Positions 1 through 6,058 of a stretch of DNA of 7,811 bases are shown one piece after another. This DNA is from Bacteroidales bacterium. Lineage in GTDB: Bacteria > Bacteroidota > Bacteroidia > Bacteroidales > JAADGE01. The notes below the pieces were generated by a model, which saw nothing but the letters and a program-made list of their open reading frames with translations, was not told the DNA's origin and made no database searches. The stretch lies in contig JAOZQB010000084.1 in NCBI GenBank assembly GCA_029932445.1, positions 1 through 7,811 of the forward strand, in the 5' to 3' direction. The position numbers and the translations under genes were made by a program. Each line of letters opens with the position of its first letter. Position 1 is the first letter of the stretch.

Positions 1-26
1 AAAAAAGCAGGAATTTCTCCCTGCTT
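1..26 (-). terminator. Intrinsic terminator of the DUF2147 gene
   Basis: Read on the minus strand, a 7-bp stem (AAGCAGG paired with CCTGCTT, arms at 26-20 and 11-5) encloses an 8-nt loop and runs into a T-tract formed by the A-run at 1-6. It lies about 25 nt past the stop codon of the exported DUF2147 gene. The T-tract may continue beyond the window edge. Confidence 0.75.
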
Positions 27-51
27 CAATTTCATTCTCTGATAAAAGATT

Positions 52-507
52 TTATTTTTTCAATCGATACCAATACTGTGTTCTTCCTGCCCAACCCCAA
101 CTGTCAAGCGAACCTCTGACTTCTAACTTATTCGGGTTTTTACTGTCAATTTCCATGGTACAATGATAAAATTTTCCGTTTCCGGGATCCATAATTTTTC
201 CGTCTTCCAAACCGTCGTCTCCGGCTTTCATCTTCAATAACATAACCATACCGACAATCGGTTTGTCTTTTAATGCACCTTTACATTTGTCGCATTTTTT
301 ATCTTGCGGCTCCAATAAAAGCTTTGTTATTTTTCCGTAATAAAACCCGTTTTTGGCTTTATAAATTTTAACGTAAGATTTTGCTTCCCCGGTATCATCA
401 TCAATGGTTTTCCACATTCCTACAATTTTTGACGCTTGAGCGTGTACTTTATTCGTTATGGTAAACGCAAAAAATACCGCAATTACAATTAATATTTTCT
501 TTTTCAT
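52..507 (-). CDS. Exported DUF2147 family protein
   Basis: A 151-residue protein that begins with a Sec signal peptide: KKK, a hydrophobic stretch at residues 5-18, and a likely cleavage after Ala23 (VHA|QA). The mature part of about 128 residues matches the DUF2147 pattern: GMWKTIDDDTGEAKS near residues 30-44, an YGKI segment at 57-60, a CDKC pair (Cys72 and Cys75) followed by KDKPIVGMVML, then GKIMDPGNGKFYHC (103-116), and a closing VRGSLD...GRTQYWYRL. Family members are small periplasmic or cell-surface proteins, often of beta-rich lipocalin-like type, with no established biochemical function. The CxxC and Cys116 could bind metal or form a disulfide; that is inference. The ATG at 507 places the signal peptide correctly. 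An AAGGAG lies 23 nt upstream, too far to act as a ribosome binding site. The gene is transcribed alone, divergently from the threonine dehydrogenase gene, and ends in its own terminator. Confidence 0.9.
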   Translation of the reverse strand: MKKKILIVIAVFFAFTITNKVHAQASKIVGMWKTIDDDTGEAKSYVKIYKAKNGFYYGKITKLLLEPQDKKCDKCKGALKDKPIVGMVMLLKMKAGDDGLEDGKIMDPGNGKFYHCTMEIDSKNPNKLEVRGSLDSWGWAGRTQYWYRLKK

Positions 508-582
508 AATTAAATAGTTTTTAAATTTAACTCCTTAAAAGTAAAAATAAAAATTTAACCGGCAATATAATTTCACTTTTTT

Positions 583-613
583 TCTGTTTTTTAGATTGAA
601 TTTCATAATTTTG
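583..613 (+). promoter_or_regulatory. Putative Bacteroidota-type promoter of tdh
   Basis: TAATTTTG at 606-613 is an exact match to the Bacteroidota -7 element TAnnTTTG. TCTG at 583-586 is an imperfect -33 element (consensus TTTG) at a 19-nt spacing. Transcription would start near 618-620 and give a leader of about 15 nt before the ATG at 635. This placement also argues against the in-frame TTG at 596, which would lie upstream of the transcript start. The consensus is established for the phylum; its use here is inference. Confidence 0.5.
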
Positions 614-634
614 AACAAATTTTTTAAACATTTT

Positions 635-1594
635 ATGGAAAATATATTGGTCATCGGCGCTGCCGGACAAATCGGCTCCGAATTAACGGTTGCCCTAAGA
701 AAAGAATACGGAAACGAACATGTTTTTGCAACCGATATTAAAGATGTTCCCGCAGATATAAAAAATGCCGGTCCTTCTGCTATTTTGGATGTTATGGATG
801 ATAAACGTTTGATTCATTTTGTTATTCGTCATAAAATCACTCAAATATATCACTTGGCTGCTGTCCTTTCCGGAAATGCCGAAAAATTACCGCTTCAGGC
901 ATGGAATATTAATATGCAAAGTCTGTTAAATATCCTTGATTTGGCAAAAGTTGTCGATGATATTCATCGCATTTTTTGGCCGAGTTCCATTGCCGTTTTC
1001 GGACCGACCACACCCAAACAAAACACGCCGCAAACTACGATTACCGAACCTTCAACCGTATACGGAATAAGTAAACTTGCCGGCGAACGTTGGTGCGAAT
1101 ATTTTAATACGCGTTATAATTTGGATATCAGAAGCATTCGTTATCCGGGATTAATCAGTTACAAAACAGAAGCCGGCGGCGGAACCACGGATTATGCCGT
1201 TGAAATTTTTTACGATGCCGTAAAACAAGGAAAATACGAATCCTTTTTAAAAGAAAATACCGCACTTCCGATGATGTTTATGAAAGATGCCGTGAATGCT
1301 ACCGTTAAATTAATGACGGCACCCAAAGAAAATATTTCGGTAAAATCAAGTTATAATGTCGGCGGAATCAGCTTTACACCAAAACAAATTGCAGAAGAAA
1401 TAAAAAATCATATTCCCGAATTTAAAATCTCATACAAACCGGATTTCAGACAACCCATTGCCGACTCGTGGCCTCAAAGTATCAACGATTCTGTTGCACA
1501 AAAAGATTGGGGCTTAGAAACAAAATATGATATTAAAGCATTAACGGAAGTTATGCTTAACGGTGTTAAAGAAAAATTTTACACAAAGAAATAA
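635..1594 (+). CDS. tdh: L-threonine 3-dehydrogenase, SDR (epimerase-like) type
   Basis: A 319-residue cytoplasmic enzyme predicted to oxidise L-threonine with NAD+ to 2-amino-3-ketobutyrate, which glycine C-acetyltransferase or spontaneous decarboxylation then consumes. It belongs to the extended short-chain dehydrogenase family related to UDP-glucose 4-epimerase, not to the zinc-dependent MDR family of E. coli Tdh. Visible elements: Rossmann motif GAAGQIG (residues 8-14), Asp34 at the end of beta-2 (NAD preference), HLAAVLSG (73-80), the SSIAVFGP segment with Ser117/Ser118 (117-124), the catalytic pair in YGISK (Tyr143, Lys147), and the RYPGLISYKTEAGGGTTDYA block (169-188), which is distinctive for the threonine dehydrogenase subgroup. 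The C-terminal YNVGGISFTPKQIA and ADSWPQSIND segments also fit this group. The ATG at 635 is preferred over an in-frame TTG at 596 because the Rossmann strand then starts at once and a likely -7 promoter element lies between them. No glycine C-acetyltransferase gene is adjacent. Confidence 0.9.
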   Translation: MENILVIGAAGQIGSELTVALRKEYGNEHVFATDIKDVPADIKNAGPSAILDVMDDKRLIHFVIRHKITQIYHLAAVLSGNAEKLPLQAWNINMQSLLNILDLAKVVDDIHRIFWPSSIAVFGPTTPKQNTPQTTITEPSTVYGISKLAGERWCEYFNTRYNLDIRSIRYPGLISYKTEAGGGTTDYAVEIFYDAVKQGKYESFLKENTALPMMFMKDAVNATVKLMTAPKENISVKSSYNVGGISFTPKQIAEEIKNHIPEFKISYKPDFRQPIADSWPQSINDSVAQKDWGLETKYDIKALTEVMLNGVKEKFYTKK

Positions 1595-1622
1595 CAGACT
1601 TTTAACTCTTTTTTTGTCTGTT
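1593..1622 (+). terminator. Stem-loop overlapping the tdh stop codon, weak terminator candidate
   Basis: AACAGAC at 1593-1599 pairs with GTCTGTT at 1616-1622, giving a 7-bp stem with a 16-nt loop rich in T. The left arm includes the last bases of the TAA stop. Only a single further T follows before GCAAC, so the T-tract expected after an intrinsic terminator is poor. It may terminate weakly or protect the 3' end. Confidence 0.35.
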
Positions 1623-1665
1623 TGCAACATTCTGATTTAAATCTTTTTATCTTTTTATCAGATAA

Positions 1666-1747
1666 CAAAATTTTCTTGGTTTTTTTTAAAATATAAAGTT
1701 ATTAACAGATTGATTAATTGATTACCAAAATTTTAACCGTTTTTTTT
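1666..1747. repeat. Imperfect direct repeat with an exact 60-bp offset upstream of nrdJ
   Basis: The pattern CAAAATTTT, four variable bases, G, then eight Ts occurs at 1666-1687 and again at 1726-1747. The two copies agree at 18 of 22 positions and are offset by exactly 60 bp. Both lie in the non-coding spacer between the tdh stop and the nrdJ promoter. The region is very AT-rich, so chance or simple-sequence drift is possible. Confidence 0.4.
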
Positions 1748-1781
1748 GAAAACATAACTTTTACTCCTCTTCCATTTGAGT

Positions 1782-1789
1782 TATTTTTG
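1782..1789 (+). promoter_or_regulatory. Putative -7 promoter element of nrdJ
   Basis: TATTTTTG is an exact match to the Bacteroidota -7 consensus TAnnTTTG and lies 38 nt before the nrdJ ATG, which would give a leader of roughly 30 nt. No good -33 TTTG sits at the expected spacing; the nearest is TTTT at 1759-1762. Single six-base matches are not rare in sequence this AT-rich. Confidence 0.4.
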
Positions 1790-1827
1790 TTCTTACCATT
1801 TTTCAACCACATTTTTATTCATTTACA

Positions 1828-4398
1828 ATGCAAGTAAAAGATCAAATTACTCTTTTTAATCCTACTGCTCAAAAAACCGGTTTTTCCTACGAAGATGTTT
1901 TTCCGCATGCCTTGAAGTATTTTAACGGTGATGAGCTCGCTGCTCGGGTTTGGGCAACAAAATATGCACTTAAAGACTCTTTCGGAAATATTTTTGAAAA
2001 AACACCGGATGAAATGCATCGAAGAATCGCAAAAGAAGTTGCTCGAATTGAACAAAAATATCCGAATCCTTTAAGTGAAGATGAAATTTTTGACTTAATC
2101 AAAGATTTTAAATATATTGTTCCGGCAGGAAGTCCGATGTCCGGTATCGGAAACAAACACCAAACCGTTTCTTTATCAAATTGCTTTGTTATCGGCGATG
2201 ATAATCCGGCCGATTCTTACGGCGGTATTTTAAAAACCGATCAGGAACAAGTCCAGTTAATGAAACGCCGAGGCGGTGTGGGTCATGATCTTTCTCATAT
2301 TCGTCCGAAAGGCAGTCCCGTGAGCAATAGTGCTTTAACCTCAACCGGCGTGGTTCCTTTTATGGAACGTTATTCCAACTCAACCAGAGAAGTGGCTCAA
2401 GACGGAAGACGCGGTGCATTAATGCTTTCAATTTCCGTAAAACATCCGGATGCCGAACATTTTATTGATGCAAAATTAGAATCGGGAAAAATTACAGGTG
2501 CCAATATCTCGGTAAAAATTGATAATGACTTTATGAATGCCGTTGCCGAAAATAAACCTTATCAGCAACAATATCCGATTGATTCGGATAACCCTACCGT
2601 AAAAAAAGTGATTAATCCGAGAAGTTTATGGAAAAAAATAATTAATAATGCCTGGAAATCTGCCGAACCGGGAATTCTTTTTTGGGATACGGTAATTAAT
2701 GAATCTGTTGCCGACAGCTATGCCGATCAAGGATTCAGAACGGTTTCTACCAATCCCTGCGGGGAAATTCCGCTTTGCCCCTATGACAGTTGCCGCTTAT
2801 TAGCCGTCAACTTATTTTCCTATGTTGATAATCCGTTTACGAAAGAGGCCAATTTTAATTTTGAAAAGTTTGAAAAACATACCCGATATGCTCAACGCAT
2901 CATGGATGATATTGTTGATTTAGAGCTTGAAAAAATCGACGGTATTATAGAAAAAATCGATTCGGATCCGGAAGCGGAAATAATTAAAGCAACAGAAAGA
3001 AACCTTTGGGTAAATATTAAAAATAAGGCGATTACGGGAAGGCGTACCGGCGTGGGTATTACGGCTGAAGGCGATATGCTTGCGGCTTTAAATCTTCAAT
3101 ACGGCAGTGATGTTGCAACAGATTTTTCCGTAAAGGTTCATAAAACATTGGCTTTGGAAGCTTACCGATCTTCCGTTGAAATGGCAAAAGACAGGGGAGC
3201 CTTTAAACTTTACAATCCCGAAAGAGAAAAAAATAATCCGTTTATTGAAAGAATTAAAGATGCCGATCCGGAACTCTTCGAAGATATGCAAAAACACGGC
3301 AGACGAAATATTTCTTTGCTGACCATCGCTCCGACAGGTTCAACAAGCATTCTGACAAAAACAACCTCCGGAATAGAACCGGTATTTTTACCCTTTTATA
3401 AACGAAGACGTAAAGTCAACCCCAACGACAAAGACGTAAAGGTTAATTTTGTTGACGAAACGGGCGATTCTTGGGAAGAATTTAACGTTTTCCATCATAA
3501 TTTCTTAAAATGGATGGACGTAAACGGAATTAATTCTGAAGATGCAAAATCATTTGATAATGAGCATATTCAAGCATTAGTAGAAAAGTCTCCTTATTAT
3601 AAATCAACTTCTAATGATGTTGATTGGATTAAAAAAGTTCAACTTCAAGGCAAAGTTCAAAAATGGGTCGATCACTCAATCAGTGTAACGGTTAATTTGC
3701 CGAAAGATGTTCCCGCAGATATGGTCGGAAATGTTTATACCGAAGCTTGGAAAAGCGGATGCAAAGGTGTTACGGTTTATCGTGACGGCTCTCGCGACGG
3801 TGTTTTAATTTCCGCAGAAACAAAAAAGAAATCACAAGAAAATCAAGAAGAACACGCAAAAAGACCGGCTGTTCTGAATGCCGACATTGTTCGTTTTAAT
3901 AATAATGATGAAGAGTGGATTGCATTTATCGGTGTAAAAAACGGCAGACCTTATGAAATTTTTTCCGGCAGAACAGAAGAAGATGCTTTGCCTGTTCCTA
4001 AATCCGTAACAAAAGGGAAAATTGTAAAACAACGTTTTCAAGACGGACATAAAAGATACGATTTTAAATACACGAATAAATTCGGCTTTAATATTACCAT
4101 TGAAGGTCTTTCATATAAGTTTAATCCGGAATTTTGGAATTATGCGAAATTAATTTCCGGTGTTTTAAGACACGGAATGCCGGTGGAACATGCAGTTAAT
4201 CTAATTTCTTCATTACATTTTGAAACCGATACCATCAATACTTGGAAAAAAGGTATTGAACGCGCGCTAAAACATTATATCCCCAACGGAACCAAGGCAA
4301 AAACCGGGGCTGTTTGTCAAGAATGCGGTGCCGATTCTTTAGTTTATGAAGAAGGTTGTCTTAAATGCCAATCTTGCGGCTATTCAAAATGCGGTTAG
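1828..4398 (+). CDS. nrdJ: Adenosylcobalamin-dependent (class II) ribonucleotide reductase NrdJ
   Basis: An 856-residue cytoplasmic enzyme that reduces ribonucleotides to deoxyribonucleotides, using coenzyme B12 to make the active-site thiyl radical, so it needs neither oxygen nor a second radical subunit. The active-site motif NPCGE carries Asn309, the radical Cys311 and Glu313. Cys119 (in LSNCF) and Cys322 (in DSCRL) are the redox pair; the 11-residue step from Cys311 to Cys322 equals that in Thermotoga maritima NrdJ (Cys322 to Cys333). Other family blocks are RRGGVGHDLSHIRPKGSPVS (148-167), APTGSTSIL (501-509), SGIEPVFLPFYKRR (514-527) and GCKGVTVYRDGSR (644-656). After a charged linker (about 664-680) comes the C-terminal NrdJ domain and a cysteine tail: Cys830, 833, 844, 847, 850 and 855. 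This tail looks like a zinc ribbon plus a C-x4-C shuttle pair for thioredoxin-type re-reduction. No N-terminal ATP-cone is present. The length is normal and nothing is broken. The ATG at 1828 begins the family's usual N-terminus. It appears monocistronic, ending in a strong terminator. Confidence 0.97.
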   Translation: MQVKDQITLFNPTAQKTGFSYEDVFPHALKYFNGDELAARVWATKYALKDSFGNIFEKTPDEMHRRIAKEVARIEQKYPNPLSEDEIFDLIKDFKYIVPAGSPMSGIGNKHQTVSLSNCFVIGDDNPADSYGGILKTDQEQVQLMKRRGGVGHDLSHIRPKGSPVSNSALTSTGVVPFMERYSNSTREVAQDGRRGALMLSISVKHPDAEHFIDAKLESGKITGANISVKIDNDFMNAVAENKPYQQQYPIDSDNPTVKKVINPRSLWKKIINNAWKSAEPGILFWDTVINESVADSYADQGFRTVSTNPCGEIPLCPYDSCRLLAVNLFSYVDNPFTKEANFNFEKFEKHTRYAQRIMDDIVDLELEKIDGIIEKIDSDPEAEIIKATERNLWVNIKNKAITGRRTGVGITAEGDMLAALNLQYGSDVATDFSVKVHKTLALEAYRSSVEMAKDRGAFKLYNPEREKNNPFIERIKDADPELFEDMQKHGRRNISLLTIAPTGSTSILTKTTSGIEPVFLPFYKRRRKVNPNDKDVKVNFVDETGDSWEEFNVFHHNFLKWMDVNGINSEDAKSFDNEHIQALVEKSPYYKSTSNDVDWIKKVQLQGKVQKWVDHSISVTVNLPKDVPADMVGNVYTEAWKSGCKGVTVYRDGSRDGVLISAETKKKSQENQEEHAKRPAVLNADIVRFNNNDEEWIAFIGVKNGRPYEIFSGRTEEDALPVPKSVTKGKIVKQRFQDGHKRYDFKYTNKFGFNITIEGLSYKFNPEFWNYAKLISGVLRHGMPVEHAVNLISSLHFETDTINTWKKGIERALKHYIPNGTKAKTGAVCQECGADSLVYEEGCLKCQSCGYSKCG

Positions 4399-4419
4399 GC
4401 AATGATTTTTTTAAAATAA

Positions 4420-4452
4420 AAAGCCCGTAATTCACACTGTAATACGGGCTTT
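4420..4452. terminator. Bidirectional intrinsic terminator between nrdJ and the MORN-like gene
   Basis: A perfect 10-bp stem, AAAGCCCGTA (4420-4429) with TACGGGCTTT (4443-4452), has a 13-nt loop. It lies 21 nt after the nrdJ stop and 9 nt after the stop of the convergent gene on the minus strand. On the minus strand the stem is followed by a long T-rich tract (the complement of 4411-4419); on the plus strand by TTTATTCATTT. It should serve both genes, more strongly the minus one. Confidence 0.88.
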
Positions 4453-4461
4453 ATTCATTTA

Positions 4462-5325
4462 TTAATTTATCTCTTCACTTACTGTTTTTATTATTTTTCC
4501 GTCCTTATAGATTGCCGTTTTAATCAAGGTTCCTTTTTCATCATAAAAATATTGTTTCCCGTCAATTAAATAACCGTTATCAAAAATTCCTTCTTTATCT
4601 GTTTTCTTATATTTATTATAAAAAATATGATGCCCGTTGCCTTCGAAAATTCCTAAACTGTCGGGCTCTTTAAAATGTATTTTTGTTGTGTCTTTCTGTT
4701 CGGATTGATCATCCCTTTTTGTAACAACTTTTTCTTTAATTTCGTATATTACGATTGAATCCGTTTCTGTTTTCCCCTTGTTAAATACTTTTTCAGAGCG
4801 GATGGACCCGTCGGGATAATATTCTCGAATAATTCCTTTTTCTTTTCCGTCTTCCCACTCTCCTTCTATTTTTATTTTTCCGTTTTCGTAAAAATATTTC
4901 TGGTACCCTGATCGTGTTCCGTATTCATTATAATTCCAAGCATAAGAAAGTTTCCCGTTTTGATAATAAGCTTTGTATTTATTTACCCATTTATCAATAA
5001 GCCAAACGCCTTCTTCGGCTATATTTCCGTTTTCAAAAAAGATTTTTGCTTTTCCGTATTTTTCTCCGTGCCTGAAAGTAATTTCTGATTTTAAACTCCC
5101 GTTTGAATAGTATGATTTCCAAAGACCTTCTTTTTTTCCGTCAATGTAGTTTCCTTCCGTAATTTTTTCTTCGGAATAAGGTTTATGTTTTATCCAATAG
5201 CCCTGTTTAAAGTTATTATTATCAATAACATTTATCGTATCGCCTTTATAAATTTCATAACTTTGTGCATTTATAAAGCCGGAAAAGCTTAAAAGAAAAA
5301 CAAGTATCGGGTAATTTTTTTTCAA
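4462..5325 (-). CDS. Exported MORN-like / YwqK-family repeat protein, TTG start
   Basis: A 287-residue protein with a signal peptide (KKN, hydrophobic residues 6-18, probable cleavage after Ala20, INA|QS). The body is a series of degenerate repeats of about 23-26 residues of the type G-x-W-x-D-G-K-x-x-G-x-x-K-x-Y-Y-x-N-G-x-L, at roughly 54-80, 81-104, 105-130, 131-153 and 154-180. A charged linker (about 185-222) precedes a last repeat pair at about 245-278. Such repeats are usually annotated as MORN variant or YwqK-family antitoxin repeats. In Bacteroidota these proteins are common, exported and mostly of unknown function, and the antitoxin label is not supported here because no toxin gene is adjacent. 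The start must be TTG at 5325: an in-frame TAA lies three codons upstream and no methionine codon occurs anywhere in the frame. The protein also has no cysteine. It is transcribed alone and ends at the shared terminator. Confidence 0.85.
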   Translation of the reverse strand: MKKNYPILVFLLSFSGFINAQSYEIYKGDTINVIDNNNFKQGYWIKHKPYSEEKITEGNYIDGKKEGLWKSYYSNGSLKSEITFRHGEKYGKAKIFFENGNIAEEGVWLIDKWVNKYKAYYQNGKLSYAWNYNEYGTRSGYQKYFYENGKIKIEGEWEDGKEKGIIREYYPDGSIRSEKVFNKGKTETDSIVIYEIKEKVVTKRDDQSEQKDTTKIHFKEPDSLGIFEGNGHHIFYNKYKKTDKEGIFDNGYLIDGKQYFYDEKGTLIKTAIYKDGKIIKTVSEEIN

Positions 5326-5491
5326 ATTCCGTTATTTTACTTTCCTATACGAAAAAACTGTGCCGGTGGTTTCATTTTTTAAGTCTTTTTTTTTCGAAAT
5401 CGCTTATTATCTCACAGGAACAAATGAACATGACTTGCTATACTCTTATTATCAGAGACTTCAGAGTGAATTATTAATATTAAAATTTTTT

Positions 5492-5508
5492 ATTATTATC
5501 GTAATAAT
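5492..5508. repeat. Inverted repeat in the divergent spacer, possible operator
   Basis: ATTATTA (5492-5498) and TAATAAT (5502-5508) form a perfect 7-bp inverted repeat around a TCG spacer. It lies 45 nt before the ATG at 5554, between two divergently transcribed envelope-protein genes. Its position would suit a regulator, but the arms are pure A/T in an AT-rich spacer, so chance is a real alternative. Confidence 0.3.
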
Positions 5509-5523
5509 CAGAAATATATTTCA

Positions 5524-5531
5524 TATTTTTA
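5524..5531 (+). promoter_or_regulatory. Weak -7-like element before the 165-residue membrane protein gene
   Basis: TATTTTTA differs from the Bacteroidota -7 consensus TAnnTTTG only in the last base and lies 22 nt before the ATG at 5554. TATATTTC at 5515-5522 is an equally good one-mismatch alternative. Neither has a clear -33 element. Confidence 0.25.
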
Positions 5532-5553
5532 CCGTGTATTAAATTCAATAAAA

Positions 5554-6051
5554 ATGAAAAAATTTCTGGTATACACATTTATCGTAATAATTCTTGCATT
5601 CTCAGGATATTATGCATTTGTTTATTTCTTTTCTTACAGTCAGGGCTATCGTGCCGGTGAATTGGTAAAGTTCAGTAAAAAAGGTGTTTTGTATAAAACC
5701 TGGGAAGGTCAAATCAGCCAAGAAGCCACTCAACCGCTTTGGAATTTTTCTGTTCAGGACAATGAACCCAAAGTGATTGAACAACTAAAAAATTTACAAG
5801 GGCAAAATGTTAAACTAAGCTATAAAGAGCGCTTTAAAACATTTCCGTGGTGGGGAGATACACATTATTTTGTAACTGCCGTTGAACAAACCGGTAAGAT
5901 TTACCAAAATAATCTGACCGATTCTTCAAATAATACTTCGGAAAATAATCCGACAATCAAAGCGTTGAAACAAGAAAACGAGGCATTAAAACAGCGCATA
6001 AAAGATTTGGAAACAACGATAGATGTTTTAAAAAACACTTCAAATAAATAG
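5554..6051 (+). CDS. Membrane-anchored uncharacterised Bacteroidota protein with C-terminal coiled coil
   Basis: A 165-residue protein with one N-terminal transmembrane helix (about residues 4-26, after KK) and most of the chain presumably outside the cytoplasmic membrane. The conserved-looking core has two strong blocks: YSQGYRAGELVKFSKKG (28-44), followed by YKTWEGQIS (47-55), and FPWWGDTHYFV (97-107). I recognise this core from a family found across Bacteroidota whose members are often labelled 6-phosphogluconate dehydrogenase; nothing here resembles that enzyme (no Rossmann motif, far too short), so the label is almost certainly wrong. After an Asn/Ser-rich linker (118-133), residues about 135-161 form a predicted coiled coil with leucine/isoleucine heptads (IKALKQENEALKQRIKDLE), suggesting oligomerisation or partner binding. 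No function can be assigned. Its ATG has no Shine-Dalgarno. Its TAG stop directly abuts the stop of the convergent TPR gene. Confidence 0.87.
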   Translation: MKKFLVYTFIVIILAFSGYYAFVYFFSYSQGYRAGELVKFSKKGVLYKTWEGQISQEATQPLWNFSVQDNEPKVIEQLKNLQGQNVKLSYKERFKTFPWWGDTHYFVTAVEQTGKIYQNNLTDSSNNTSENNPTIKALKQENEALKQRIKDLETTIDVLKNTSNK

Positions 6052-6058
6052 CTATTTA
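6045..6058. repeat. 14-bp palindrome centred on two abutting stop codons
   Basis: TAAATAGCTATTTA is a perfect palindrome whose centre is the junction between the TAG stop of the plus-strand gene (6049-6051) and the TAG stop of the minus-strand gene (6054-6052). With no loop it cannot act as a normal terminator hairpin. Confidence 0.7.

Noticed and set aside
596..634. N-terminal extension of tdh by 13 codons from a TTG at 596
   Set aside because: The extension is not part of the Rossmann fold, which begins right after the ATG at 635, and a good -7 promoter element (606-613) lies inside it.
1595..1827. Cobalamin riboswitch upstream of nrdJ
   Set aside because: No B12-box-like sequence and no room for the typical 200-nt fold between the tdh stop hairpin and the presumed promoter.
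1819..2156. Minus-strand open frames opposite the start of nrdJ (1819-2055 and 1887-2156)
   Set aside because: They are shadows of a strongly supported coding gene, Phe/Ser/Cys-rich as expected from the reverse strand, with no recognisable domains.
3088..3297. Minus-strand open frame inside nrdJ
   Set aside because: Antisense shadow of conserved NrdJ coding sequence with no protein family features.
3832..4050. Minus-strand open frame inside the 3' part of nrdJ
   Set aside because: Antisense shadow; the opposing frame encodes the NrdJ C-terminal domain.
4462..5325. Toxin-antitoxin system suggested by the YwqK antitoxin label of MORN-like proteins
   Set aside because: The protein is exported and no toxin-like gene is adjacent; the label is a family name without functional support here.
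5602..5784. Minus-strand open frame inside the 165-residue membrane protein gene
   Set aside because: Antisense shadow over the conserved core motifs of the plus-strand gene.
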